From the NCBI GenBank assembly GCA_914767715.1, contig OU612069.1, positions 14,693,387-14,757,386 on the forward strand: a stretch of 64,000 nt of DNA. The letters are read 5' to 3'. Positions 36,301-51,300 of the stretch are shown in pieces; within the stretch, counting starts at the first letter, position 1; each line of letters starts with the position of its first letter. A program made the position numbers and the translations under genes. The notes beneath the pieces were generated by a model. It worked only from the letters and a program-made list of their open reading frames with translations. It searched no databases and was not told the DNA's origin. Source of the DNA: Membranipora membranacea (lineage: Eukaryota > Bryozoa > Gymnolaemata > Cheilostomatida > Membraniporidae).

Positions 36301-39300
36301 AGATGAGCCCTACTGCATACTGTTCTTGCCAAAAGTAATTTCCTCTATGGTGAAAAATAAATTTCCAATCAGCTTTGTTGAGAGTGCAGCTTGTAGAGGT
36401 ACCAGTCCACATGCTATACAAGATGTGGCAAAATGGTGATGAATAAAGTCAATACCTCAAGACAAAAGTTGGCAACTGAGAGCCACATGCGGCCTGACTC
36501 TTCTTGAATCCCAGGTTGTCTGACAGTTTGTTCCACAGGGCTGCTATTTGAGGGTTTAGTTTTTGAAGGTAGATTAGATGAGTAAATTGTTTAAAAATTA
36601 CTATTTGACAAATCATTAAATACAGTATATCACTTTTGCTGGTTGCTGTTGCATTCCATCATATCTTAATAAGATGCACATAACCCAAGAACCATCAAAT
36701 TTTAACACATTCCAAATGCTGAAAAATATGTATACAGCTTGTGTGGTTCAGGGATTTAAATAAAGTCAATTTGATTTCATCCCATCATTCTGTTACAGAT
36801 TAAAGGACGTATAAATTCAAATTTGAGATAAATTTGACATAAATTTAGACCAGAATTTCAAAATAACTGTTAAACCCCAGCGTTTATAGAACCTCCAAAA
36901 TTTGTTGCTTTACCGCCTTGATATGCTTACTCAGGACAAACTCCCCTTGATTTGATGTATGGTGCTGCTCTGTTCCTTCCGATATCATGAACTGTAAGTA
37001 AAAAAATGATTCGTCCGCTGACTAGTAACAAATAAAAAATATGATATCGTACAAGTACAAGCACAGAATTAATGTTGATGCATTGAAAGTTTGGTTTTTG
37101 AAATCGGTAGTTTTTGAAAGGATTTTTTCTTCATTCAAATTTGTTGTTATACAATGGGATTGACCTGTCGAGTGACCCTCCAAAGTGCTTCAAAGTAATG
37201 CAGACCAAAGCCTTTCCTACTTTAAAGCATATTGCAATTACTACCTTTCCAAGTCAGTCTTGTGTCATTGAGTAGTTCACTGAAGTATGACAATAAGACA
37301 TTATTCTGTGAAACAAGTTATGATTGTTTGAATCAATTTGGTTTGATTCGGAACTATTGCTAGAAGTAGAACCGGAAATTTGGATTGAGAGCAGAAATTT
37401 TTCGACTTTGACATATGATGACCCAAATATTACAAGCATGTTCACATGTAATACTTTGCCCATCATGTATAGTATTGGAAATAGTTTGCTTCAGGTTCTT
37501 TCCATTCACTTGGGCCTAATTGAAAAAGGCAAATGTGATACCGTCGACTGATTTTCAACTGTGAACTCTCTTGATTTCAGCCATTCAGACGTCCCTTCAA
37601 CGGCTATGATTGGAGTGAAATGATGGAATGTCATGTACACCACATGCCTAAATCCGATGAGGACTGTTCTACATCAATAGCATTACGGATCATCCGGTGT
37701 CTGGTATGTGAAAAACTGTGATCTTGAAAGAGTATGATCAGTCATAACATGATTACTACATGATTCTGTACATACCGTTGAGTTTAATTTTTGTGATTCA
37801 TGAGATGTTCGATAATTCAGCTGTTTAAAAGCTGACAAATAATTAGGAGCATCATCATGATTTTATTGCTGTCTGCCGTGTGAGCCATGATATACCTTTG
37901 AAGATGTTTTAACTGGCAATATTAGCGTGAAATTATTTCGAATTCTATCAAACTGTTCAGGCTATGTAAATCAAGGATTTCAAGAGAGGATTGGAAACGA
38001 GCTGTAGACTAAGTTTTAAACTAACAATATGTTTGGGCAGTATTATTATGATTTTACACATTTACTCTCACAGAAATTAATGCTTGGTACTCAGTCTATG
38101 ATCAATGTCTGTCACTTGAGGCAATTGCTGAAAAACACCCATGCCTCATGGAAATTTGGTATTGAGAAGCTATTGTGGTGACAAGGATAGGTATTTGGCA
38201 CTAACAATGCATATGACATACTAGTACCCCTATCTTGACTATGAACATGGCCATTCCACAACATATCAGACGAAATTATTGAATGAAAGTTGCAGCAGCA
38301 CATTGACTCAGCTTATAGGCCTGTTTAATGCCTATATTGGTCATAAGGACATTAAATTACCACATATTTGTCAATAATGTGGCTCATAATGCAACATAAA
38401 ACACATATTAACCACAACCTACCTCTGTTAAACAACAAAAATGTTCCATTTCTATCAAGAATTAAGCAATAAATCATTCACATGTCACCATATTTATAAA
38501 CCATCTCATCTGAAGTCCAGACCGAGTATGCTCTGTTTGGTAAAACTTATCTACCGTTTGAGATATGGAGATCAACTGAAATAGGATTATGCTACTGGGC
38601 TAACTGGCCAAAGTAACTAAACTCCCTCTTTAACATCTACTGTTGGATGCTCTGACACCCTCAGATGAAGTGGGATTCCAGGCTGATGCAGTGCTCTCAT
38701 TGTCTGAAAATATATAGCGGTTCAACTTAAATTCCTTGTATGTAAAAGGGAGGTGAATAACAACTGTTGATCGGCTGCTTACTGCTGTTATTACATAGAA
38801 CACTTTTTTATTGCCATGGGCAGACAACACTTAATGGTGACACACATGTATCATAAATACAGCTCGTTTCCAATCCTCTCTTGAAATCCTTGATGTAAAT
38901 TGCACAGTGGTAGGTAGCAGTAGGTACCTTTTTTGTGTTAAGACTAGACAATCAGAAAATTTCATAATTTGTCTTTTTTGTGTAACATTATTGGGCAATG
39001 TAAACCACTTCTATTGCTAGTAAAGGAAATTTGTACTCATTTTACCCTGAGAGATATATCATTGAGACTTTAATCTCAGAATCGTCACCTAATGAGTAGA
39101 ATATTTGCAGAAACTTATTGTCAAATTCGGGTAGCGAAAGTATTGGACTGTTTCATCTGGTTCATTGAATTCATACAACCCTGATTTTAACAGTTAGTTT
39201 GTGTAGTTTGTAAGCAAAATAGATAACAATTCTAAGGTTGAAGAGTCAATTAGCGATCTTAGATCAATTAGTCGAGCTATATAGAATACAATGAGCACAC

Positions 39301-42300
39301 ATTTTCTTGACTGATACTAGTAGTTTACAAGAATATATGGCAATACTTTATTTAATTGTTTTAGAAAGAACGGGAGAAAATGACCTATTCTGAGCTTTGT
39401 GGCATAAATAATGAGTTTGGTGTGTATATGGCGGCTAGTTTACCACACTCAGGTATCGATGTACATCTTGCAATTAAGGAGGACAGGCCAGTTTTGATAA
39501 AAGGTGAGATTTAGAATTTTTTCTCGGTTTTCCTTTGCACAGAGTTTTTTGATGATTATTTCCTCTGCAGAGTGTCAGTTAAAACTTTTTAATGACTGTT
39601 TTGTGTTAATTTCACTGTTTGTTTTTAGCTTGTGTTTTTCAGCTATTCACACATTCAAAGTGTTGCCCGACATTTCAATTCAGGTTTGATTTTATCAAAT
39701 CTTAGTCACTTTATTTTGAACCTATCAATGATTGAACACATTGGGACCCCCATATGAGATACAAGTTGTGTGATCCTTTGGATGGACTATTGCCATAAAC
39801 TACTTTGATTGAAAATATCATGAAACATCCTGGTTGCACACTGTGGGCCCATTACGATTTCAACCCCAGAAGCAATAATATGTAAAAGATCTAGGGAAAC
39901 GGTCTGCATTGAATTCCGATCCCTTCCAGACAAGGCAGTGATTCATCAACTGGGCTACTCCTACTACTGAATGCTAGTCCTTTTTGCCTTCCTTGCCATA
40001 ATGTAATTTTTGAATAGGAAAAGTCATTGTTTTCTTAGCCTGGGATTCAGGCCAACAATAGGGGCTTGTCTGAATTATGAGTTGTGATGGTTATTGCGTC
40101 TGTGGTGTTTTCTATTCATGAATCACTATAATTGTGCATTTCAGAACCGACCCATGTGCTTGGGCTAAGTGATAGGTTTTGGTTTGTCATAGTATTGAGT
40201 TGTCTGCTCATGTTGGGTTTTGTGTGATGGTTCGTACTTAGCATGGGTAACATTGTGGGATAGGTAACGGTCCGGCACGTCTATTTATTTCTCCATTGCT
40301 TTACTTGCAAATTATGTTGACTTCTCAACTCCAAAAGCCTGCTTCAGAAACTTTCAATCCTTACGAAAGGCAACTTAAAAAGATGGACTGCTTCTTCTTT
40401 GTCATACTTGAGACTATTGGATGGTAATGTTCAGGTAAATTTTCTCAGCGCTCCCACAAACGGAGAAAGTGCATTTTTCCAGGTTTTCCAGATAACTTTG
40501 CCTCAACTGACTTGTCTGCATAAAGCGCACCAAATTGATTTTGACACAATTATTTAAACATCAAATCACCAACATTTCAATGCCCAAATATCACTGACTG
40601 CAGTTCTATCAAATTGCCTAGGGCCTGATTTGTCATCAGCCATACTAATAATTTTGTTTCGAGTAGCGGCAACAAATTGACCTTATTTAATTACAGGAGT
40701 GTTACCAACGGCACCTCTCTCTAAACTAAAAGTAGGAGTAGTTACTGTTTAGTGTGTTGAACACACTTCAACTAAGCCATTAATATCTATTATTTCTGAT
40801 TATTTGACATGTTCTGAAATGAATAATAATTATAGCTGATGGCCAGATATAGCTTTGCTTTTTACAGATAAAAATTGTGCTAATCATCATTAATTTCAAT
40901 TCAATTTTAATTTTCACCTTTTTGTTGATCTATGTTATCCAGTCTAGCAACAACAACAAGCAAACACGACCTGAGTAGATAACTCCAAATTGTTGAACTG
41001 AATCCCAGCCAAGCGGGCAGTTTATTAACCTCAACCCAAAATCAACTGTTGATTTTTCACTCAACTTAGAAATTTTCCTCAAAAGCAACTCTGTTTTTGA
41101 AATGAGAATTCGTTGTGAATTCGAAGGTGTTGAATTCCCTTATAATCAACTGCCGTGCTTTCAACTAAAGATCTGGTCATTATCAAACCTCGTTTGATTC
41201 ACCTTAGAATCAACTCTTTTTTTTTTAAATGTTTATTGACAAGCAATCTTCATCATTAAAATGATGTTCTTCCTATAGTGCCAAGATAAAACAAAAATAA
41301 ATATATATGGAATAAATAAATAACTCAAAATCGAGGGATAAAAGCATTTCATTTTTCAACTTTTCGTCAAGGTTATATCAACTCATCACTTGGCTTAGAA
41401 TCAGAGTTCATTCTAAAAGACTTTGCCTATTGTTCTTTATGTATTTGTGTACAATATAATGCTTGATGGTAGATTGTTGCATATTGAAGCCTCCTGCAAA
41501 TAGTCTCACCAGGTGTGGTTCGTCAGTTATCACCTTAAACATGGAATCGATTGATCAACATAATATAAAAGTGATACTAAGGATATTGTTCCCTCAAATA
41601 CGAATAATTTGTAATGAACGGCATCATAGTTACACTCCAACCGCGACCTTAGAAGATCAGGCTGGTTAAAGTTAAATTAAACAGTGTGAAGTAGTTGCTC
41701 AGTGACTTAAATCAAAATAGGGCTGCTGGTGATTGTCTTCTCCTTACTATTATAAATACTTCAATATCAGCTTGCGATAATGACCAAGGTAAAATTTTAG
41801 TTTTAAGGCACATTGGACATAGAAGCCGTATTATAGCCATATCTTAGGTTATTGTTGTTCACTGTAAAAAAGTTATCCTGAAAAAATCAAACTGTCAAAC
41901 ATGTTTTGATATTCTTTTCTGTTTCTAATCATCACAGAACATCAAAATTTGCACATTCTAATGAGAGTATTTTTCCCAAGATGCAGAATTTTTATTGGAA
42001 TGATTGCATCAAGTATAAGAATTAAAATTCTGACTTGGCTTTTTTTTAAATTTAACATTGGCCTTACATATTACAATCATACAAGGTCAGGATGGCATGA
42101 ATCCAACAAGATATCAGCCCAATGTATAGGCATTGTCTATTTTGTGAATGGACCCAAATTATTCTATGTATCTGATAATCAATCAATCAGTCAATTCATA
42201 GAGTAGTGGGGATTCATAAAGTCAAACAATGGGGAGCATAGACTCAAAAAACATGCAACTACTTAAACTACTTAAATTGCTAGTCCTTCCAGGTTACGAT

Positions 42301-45300
42301 TAAATGCCAATAGGCAATGCTATTAAAACATTTTGGATGGTGGCTGTACTCAGAAGTATTGAGATATCCTGAAAATAAATGAGTAAATGTTGAATGCCTG
42401 GGTGTATTAGTGCTATAAAATAGAATGATTTCATGAAACTTAAAAGCAACTATATTTAGAAGGCCTAGACTGAGACTTAAACTTAAGCATCACCATCGTT
42501 TTCTTATCAAATCAATTTGTGGGATAAAACTTGATAGCCTAACCTACGCATCCAGAAACAACTGTTAGTTCAATGTTATTCCCTTTAAATTCTCGGAACC
42601 TTACAGACTTTTCAATATTAGTGTAGAACCAATTATTTCATTTTGAAAACTTGCACAGCAATTACATGAGCAAGTCTTCCTGGTTAATGCTGTATCATCA
42701 GAACTTACTGTAAATTATTGTTACTACCTGCTTCCTATCTTTGATTTTGATGTCTGGAAATATTATGTCCCTAATCTTATGGACTACTTTGTGAAGTGAA
42801 TTCCCTGTAGGCCTACATTAGTGAATGAATCATGGCTCTTGCACTGGTATGTTCGACGAGTTATTCACTTTTAAATATTCAATTTCTAGTTTTGTCACCC
42901 TGTTTCTAGTGTATGATGCAGGAGTTCCCATTTACCTGCAAACCATGAAATCTGCTAAGCAGGTCACTATTCAATGCAGTTTTTAAAGATAGTCTTCGGC
43001 AGAGGGTTTGAGCTCATAATTACTGCAATTATTTCCTTGGGAACAAAAGAAACTTCAGGTTTATCAATATTTGGAATGGAATGTCGAGAGAATGCAGTTT
43101 GTTTATAAATGAATTTAAGGCATTGTAATTTCTGGGGTTGAATGTCTTAAATTGCTTAGACCAAGGAGTAACAGGGCTGTTACAGGAGTAAAAGCCCTGT
43201 TACTCCTTGCTTAGACTCAAACAAGTATCTTGTATTCAATCTATCTAAAGCATTTTCTTGTTCGGACCATGATGTTTATATATTATTTGAGAGCAACTTA
43301 TTTATTTGTATGATGGTAAATGATTAATAGTTCTTGCCCTGCAAAGTTAGACCTTCATACTTGTCAGTATACAATATCTAGTGTAAACTCCTAGCTCCTA
43401 GTTGTGAGATACAATGGTTCCAATAAAGCATAATTTCGAATCCCTCATGGTCAACCCTTCCTAATTATTGCCGCACAGGCCCTCACACCCTATTGTACAA
43501 ATACCCTCCTTGCCTCTCTCCCCTGTTCCCAGTAAATAGTAAAATAACTGTATTAAACCGACCATAGTCATCTATGCCTAGCTTTGTCACGCGGCAGTTA
43601 ATTTTGTTTGTTTGTTATAACTCCCGGTTAATCGATCCCCGTTTTCAAATTACAATCACAATTGCACTGCGGTTGCGCGGATGTCCCCCTCCCCCATACT
43701 AAATACTATGTGTTAAAATTTTAGATGGACACATAGAAATTCATAAAACATATCTGTTGCTGTACTAACTCGAAACATACTCTAATCCTAGTTCCCATTG
43801 TGTATTCAAACAGTGATTGAATTTATGGTAAAAATTGGTTCAGCAACTAAAACTAAAACTGTGCTGAATAAATAGCCCATTGATTTCACGAGTTGATAAC
43901 TCCTAGGCAAAATTATATCCCATTTCATTTAAGTCACTGAGTGGCAGAAGTCATCATATACAATATCCGATGAAGGTGTTACTCTCCATAAATGCAAATT
44001 TTACCAAATTGTTGATCTGAACTAAATTTCATTTTTAACAGCTGAGGCTTGCCACTTCAACATGATCAATCAATGATCACTTCTATCATTACACAGAAGT
44101 CTTGCAAAGGAAGATGCATGGTACATCCAAAAGAGAAAAAAAAAATAAAAGCCTCAGTGCAGTGTGTCATTTAAACCATTGTTATATCTGAAACTAGGGG
44201 TTTTAGAATAACCGATACAACTAAACTCAATACAATCGATAGAACAGGCTCACCTCAAATCACTGTTACAAATGTCTGACTTGCTCAAGCAAGATCTTCT
44301 CAGTACTGAGCAATCAGTGGATTGTCCTCTCTACTAGCCGCCAGCCTTCTGGGTGACTCTACAAGTAATATAATCCTCATATGAGTAATCTAGCTGTCCT
44401 CATGAGTATACATGTTGTACAGTAAGCAGTCATGAGTAGAGTCCCTTCCCCATTCTTGCCTTCTTCTTTTTTTTTCTTTTTTTTTTCCGTCGGTTTTTAT
44501 TTTCTGTTTTTGTTGTAGCGTCCTACAAGTTTTTGGTTGATTAGTTTGGATCCATAATATGTAATAAGATATTTATATATGTAATTGGTACAAAGGTATA
44601 ATATGATTCCTCAGTACGAAATATGATAGTAGTGTGCACTATCTGGTTGCCGTTATATGACTGACTGGTTTCTGACTGAGACATGTTATATATGCCTTAG
44701 TATTCCAATGCAACTACATGTAAAAATGGGAGTTGCCTTCATTTATGTGTGGTGGGGCAACTCCAAAGTAATATGTTATGGGTATCAGAATTCGACTAAT
44801 ATTCAATATAGCACCATAACCTGTCCCACTTCGATCAATAAAAGCATTCATATTGATAATTTGCATGCATGTTTTTGTTATTAGACTGCTGGCTTATATT
44901 TCTGAGAAGTATCGCTAACATGGTGGAGGCAGCAAGCTGCTTGAGTGCCCCCAGAGTGATCATGGAGGCTAATCCATTTCCATCTTCAGATGCCATAATT
45001 CTGAGGCTAAGGGTAAGATTGTTTCCTCTTCATATCTCTATACAATGGGTTACTCATGTAAAGTGAATGATCAATTTCAGTCAAAAGTGGGACTTTCAAG
45101 TAAGAGTTTCTTGTTATCCTTGCATTTAATGTGCGTAATAAAAAACCTAACGATATGCTGGCATCTAAAAAGAGACATTGTGATGGATATCAAGTTTGTA
45201 CAGTTGTTTCCCATTGTTCAAGAGAAACCGGTACTTCTCAATATGTATGGTTTCGATGATAATAGTTTTTTTAAACCATGGAAAAGCTGTCCGTCATCAT

Positions 45301-48300
45301 CTGATTTGGATGACACAGTAAAATTCTCCTTATTTAAGATGACAATGAATGAGATACCTGTGAGACACGCACCAGCTCAACCTTCAAGTGAAGAGAGAGA
45401 TATCATACACTGTGAGGCAGCATATTCACTGGCTCGGTTATCACATCAGAGATTATGTAATTTGGTGAGTAGCATTACTACCATGGCAATCACAAATTGA
45501 AATTACATTTCATGGATTTGAGATCAACCCAATCATTTGGAGCAAAGAGTTGAATGTATAACTTGACTTGGTTCAGCAGTAACTTGACTTGAAGAATTGG
45601 ATGACTTTGTTGAGAGTCACTGACAATCATCTTAAGACGTAAGTGAACTGTTTTCAGTGTTGCATATGTCTAAAAATCCTATGCTGTCAGAACTACATAC
45701 ACAATTTCGATATAAGTTCGTGAGCTAGTGGAACGATTGACAATCAGATTGTCTGATTTATTGATATTGATTTGATATTCCTGAAAATAAGTGCATCATT
45801 CGGAGGTTCTGGATTTGATCTAAAACCATGAGATAATGTTATGGTGTGTTATAATCATGTAAGTCTCAGATAGGGTGGAAACAAATTCATTTATTCAATG
45901 TCACTTGTATAGCCATGTCAATTCATTTGCAAACAACTAAAAGCTTTGTAAGAAAATAGTACACACAATTGTGATATATTTTATAGTTATTGTGATAATA
46001 TATATATGCTGATTCTGTTCCTGTTTTTGATGAAGTTGTGCGGTCAAGAGGGGCCCGGATATTGGCAGTACACACCTTTTGATTGTATGCCAAATATGAC
46101 TGACTGCACAGACTTAATATTTTCTATGACTTTACCTTAGTTGTCTCAAGGAATCTTAGGACTTGACTCAATTCTGCTGAACTAAATTATATGGCAATGA
46201 CTGGACTTCACTTCGCAACACTCATGACCTTGACTTAACTCGAGCTCATTTCCCCTGATCTCTGATATTTAGCAAGTTTTCAACCCATCCGAATGGAACC
46301 CTGGCTGTTGTAGATTGTTATGAGGCCCATCATCAAATTGATCGTGGAATGCTTCTGAATGTATTGCAAGTTTCTATCAAGATTCAATTCAATCAAAATT
46401 GAATGAGTTGTCAGCATATAACCTTGGCGGTGAACTACAAACCAACTAACCATGATTAAATAACATTGATACTAACTTATCAAATGTCACCTACAATTTC
46501 GTGTCACAGTCTCAGCCCTCAATGCGAATGTTCTCTTAATGAGCAATGGAAAGAGCTGCTAACTTGATGGTCCCTCAGCAGTCGGTTGGATTCCTTGACT
46601 TGTATGTTTCATTGAAAATTATTTATTAGTAGAAATTATAACCATTAATAATACGGAAGAATAAACTTGCAAAAATGGTTTGCATGGAATAGCATGCAAT
46701 TCAACATATGAAGATGGTTTAAATTAGGTATTCTCACAAAATAATTGTTTTTGTATTTAAGATTGATCAGAGGAACAGCATTATTAAAATATATCTCCTC
46801 CTTGTAAATGAAGTAATGAGGTCACTAGTGTTTTACATGAGAGCCACCGAAAATATGACTTTCTCAGTGTAAGTTGCAGTCTAAGTAATTCATTTAACCT
46901 TGCTTGCTTTGCCTAGTCATAATTTTGATAGAAAAGCTTGACTTTAAAAAGCGCTGGGTGTTATGTATCATACATATTATCTGAGATGTGGAAAGGTTCT
47001 ACATGAATTACAATTACAAATGACAAATACATATTTTAGATTACACTGGTTAAACATAATTATGGAGTGTAAAAAAAAACCCATCTAGTGTAATCTAATC
47101 TAAAATATGTATGCATAATATGTTTTATTTACAGCTCGTTCCTAAATTTGCTTTTCAAGGAATGCAACAGGGCGCTCTTCCAATCACACATACATCATCT
47201 CTCGACGGGTCAAGTATCAAGTCACTTTCTTGTGGAGGTTTTGTTGGGTTATGATGTGATTGAGTACGGAAGTCAGTCTGCTCTCTTGCTCTTAGCAACA
47301 GCATTTCTTAAGCTTATCTACTGGAGGGAACGATTGCCACTATTGGGAAAACCTGCTGTTTACACAGGTGGGGGTAAGTAGACAGCACATTTCGCCCCAC
47401 AAACCCTAGATATGACTTTCAGTGATTGCATGTGCATAATATTAAACACTATCTAATATAAGTATATAAATATATGTATATATATATATATATTTATATC
47501 TCAACGTGCAATGCATGTGGGTTGTGCAGAGGGGAATGACTGTCGGCGCTGGGAATGTAACTTTCAACCTAAAATTCACAAGTTGATTACCTCGAACATG
47601 TGACCACCCCACGTCAAGAGACAAATTGATAAAAGTCAAGTATCCAGTCCTAACTTGACTAAACTTTGTAATAATGTGATTAAAATGATCGTAAGACTTG
47701 AGGAGACTTGGTTCAGCATATGACCTCACCTGAAGGATCGGATGCCATAGTCGTTGACAAAATTTTGATCTCCAGCTGTGTGCAAAAACTATGAACATAA
47801 AAGAAACTCTTTATTTCCCTATCATAAGTGTTGTTCAGGTGCTTTGGATTACAGGTCTAAAACCTGATGTTCAGTAACAATAAAGGGAAGCGTTGCATCG
47901 TTCACAATATGACTCTCTTCTTGACAGTTTGACAAGAAGCTTTGTTATTTTTACCAACACACCTGTCAAGAAATTCATTGTAGAGTGCTACAACAGTATG
48001 TAAGTAGTTATAATCCCCAAATTAAAACCCTCATCTCACCAAGAAAACTGACATATGAAATTTCAGCTCAGTCAGATGATCATTGTGACAAAGAGCAGGA
48101 CATCGATATTGACCATGATACCGATGAACTACACTTGGATAAGCAACAAGATTCCTCATCTTGGCTGGAAATGACTCTTCATTTTCTCATGAAGGTAAAA
48201 TTTGTGGAATCAAGTGGGATCAATAAAATAATATTCATGATATGCACATCACATCGTTATGCAACCAAAACTGCTTGAAACACTTGAGCGAATCTATCCA

Positions 48301-51300
48301 AGCACTATTTTGTCATTTATCAAATCCTTGCTACAAAACTGGTTACTGCTGTTTGTCAAAATTATGTTTCATAGTATGATCATGTTGCAATGATTCAGGT
48401 TTAGATCTACCTGTCATATGATATCACATGTTGAAAACAATGCAATATCATAATTACTATTAATTGTAGAAGTTACACGATGTTGGAGCATCCAACACTG
48501 ATACCCTGTCTGTAATATATAACATTGTTGACGGGAATCTGATTGGTATACCTGTTCCAAATCATCTATTAGCATTTGCTCAGAGCATTAAGTAAGAATA
48601 CATTTTATCAAAATATACTCTGAACAGTGAATGTGTTCAAGAAGGGGTGGAAAGGGCCCTTTGGGTTGGTGTTGAATTTCAGTTCTTTGAGCTCAGAGCT
48701 AACAACAAAATGGTTCAGATGAGTGAGAGTCAAAGTCAAAGATGGTGCCTAATAAGTTCTCTCACGTTCATTTATAGTCTTGCTACCCTGTGATACCGTG
48801 CGAGAACACTGTTTATGCTATTGGGACCGATTGTTTCTGGTATCCTCAGTATTGGTCTACGGACTGTATATACTAATGTGGCACAGGAGCATTTGAGATC
48901 AGATACCCTTCCTGACCCCACTATGATATGCCGGGAGACGCACACGGGACATTTCGATTGAAAGACCCATGCCCTATCCATTGCACCATGGTCGCTCCTT
49001 AATAATTAACCCTTAATTAGTAAATACCTTTTTGTTGCTGTTGTACAATTGTTAGCATAACCAGAATGTTGGCTTTCATTAGGATGGAGTTGCCTTCGTA
49101 ATAGTAAGCAAATCTTCACTAATTTGAAATGTGATAAGATATTCAGACCTTTTCACAGGCAACCGGTGCACCAGTTTCAACATTTATCTTGAATTACTGT
49201 TTTCATGCTGATGAAATTTCTTTTTTCTTGTGTTTATTTTTTGTCATTCAAACAAATTGAAATGTAGTGTCATAAGTTTTTGCAACAATCTCGAAATTGT
49301 GGTTTATGTGTTAACACAGCATTTAATTATTGCAGAGCTGATAAAGCCGAGCCATCAAGTCTCATATCTACACAACAGCAATTGAATGAAGATGAACCAA
49401 TTGTTGAGCAACCGATTTGCAGTGATTATGAAACTGAGTCCTTAGAGACCCATTCAACAAAAAGTGTTGTGTTGTCAACATCAGAATCAGAGCAACTGAA
49501 AAGGTTGGAGTTTATCAAATAAGAGTCATATTTATTCACTAAATCGAAATATGATAGAAGAATTTTGAACAGGCAACTCCCAGTATCAATGCTGATCTGA
49601 TGCTGCTAAAAGTGCACCATAACTAGTTCCTCATGCTAAGTACACATCAAAAAAGGGAAAAGTTCATACCAGAGAATTTTGTGTGTACCTGGGAAACTTT
49701 TGTGCCAATTCAGCAACCTCAGTAGCTATGGTCAAAACCCAAACAGCAAGAAACCGCTAGAGTCAAAAATTATCATAAAATAATTGATAATAATCATTAC
49801 CAAATTCGATGGTGATAATAATCTATCATTACAATTTTGCCGATGTTCAAATCTGTAAACGTCACTTGATCCTCATCAATTAACTGTTTTTATCTCTTGC
49901 TGATATAGCCTCAATCCACAAATAACAAAGTTTTACATTAGTTCCATGATGCAACGTTTTGGGTTTCTCAGATCAATCAAGACAAACTTTGTCCTGAACT
50001 ATGTGCATGGGAACTCGAGTTATTGCACCATAGTATATACCCATCAACATACTAACGGCCGATTGTATGGCTTTGGTCGCATATAAACATAAATATTTTT
50101 TTAGAAACAATCCTTGTGAAAGCATTTTTTCAAGTTGCTGCTATCACCCCTGAGACCCACTTTTATTTGGCAATAACTTATTTGGAAGGTTGTGATATTA
50201 AAACTCATACCTTTGTTTGCATAAAAAAATTCTATTTGACTGTGCGGAATTGAAAACATAAATGCACATGATCGAGTAATATTGAAGAAAACTCAGGGTC
50301 AAACCAACCCTCGTCAATCAAAGGCGAAACACCTCTCGTAGTTCAGAGGCAAGACCTTGTAGACTGAACATAATACTTGCATGAACAAAGCACTGGATTG
50401 AACAACTCTTTGTTTACACTCTTGCAAGTATTAATGAGTACAGTGGTGTCTATCTTGGTGCGTTAGTATCTACTTCAGATCTTCATTTATAACTCTCTTC
50501 CTTTGCCTTAATTGCCCATGTGCGGCAATAGAAAAAGTGTTGGTGTCAACAAGAGACTAGCAGTACTGATTGGCTAAAATTAATATTGTCTCATTGGCTC
50601 TGGCAGGAAATATGCTAGCTAGTTTTTAGGACCAGTACTGCGATGGAAACTGCCTTGTTATTCTAGGGAATGCAGTGCATGATAGTTCTCAATTTACATC
50701 AATATTTTTACAGTAGTAAAGCGTAGCTGAAGTCTAAGACCATAATTTATCACCCATCCCTGTGATTATAGTCTACTACTCGTAGCAATATTACAGTCAC
50801 AAGTTTTGTGATGTTTTGACGCTTGTGACGCTTGAGGGTTCAAAAAGAGAACCTCCAAATCAAGGAGGGCCAATTTTGAAATGTATATGCAATGCTAATT
50901 TTTAAAGTAGAAGACAATACTGGCAGCACTAAATACGTATCGAGATGCAATTAACTTTCACCAGTAGGCAACATACGCAACAATAGAAATCCAAGGTATG
51001 AGCTTTGAATCTGCACCAAAGGTCAGTCAGTAGTCTTTCCACCCCCATGACTGCAATAAACTGAATTAAGTTGAGAAGCTATTATAATCTAAAAATAAAT
51101 GCTTCTCTTTTGTTATTGAAAAGCAATAACATTGTTTTTGTAGATGATTTTATAACTGAGATGACTGTTTATAATATATTAAGACTGACACGAAAAAAAG
51201 ATAACTGCTTTGATTCTAGAAAAATAGTATTTTATAAATCATTTTTTCCAATAATATCTTTATACAGAGAATACCGGTATTTGTGTTACTGAAACAAAAT

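Larger units (their letters stand above)
31813..37580 (+). other. Intron 3, hosting an RTE LINE and a SINE
   Basis: A 5.8 kb intron. Apart from the LINE (32414-35440) I see no convincing exon at 31813-32413 or 35440-37580; a short open frame at 36239-36439 lacks splice support. Confidence 0.6.
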
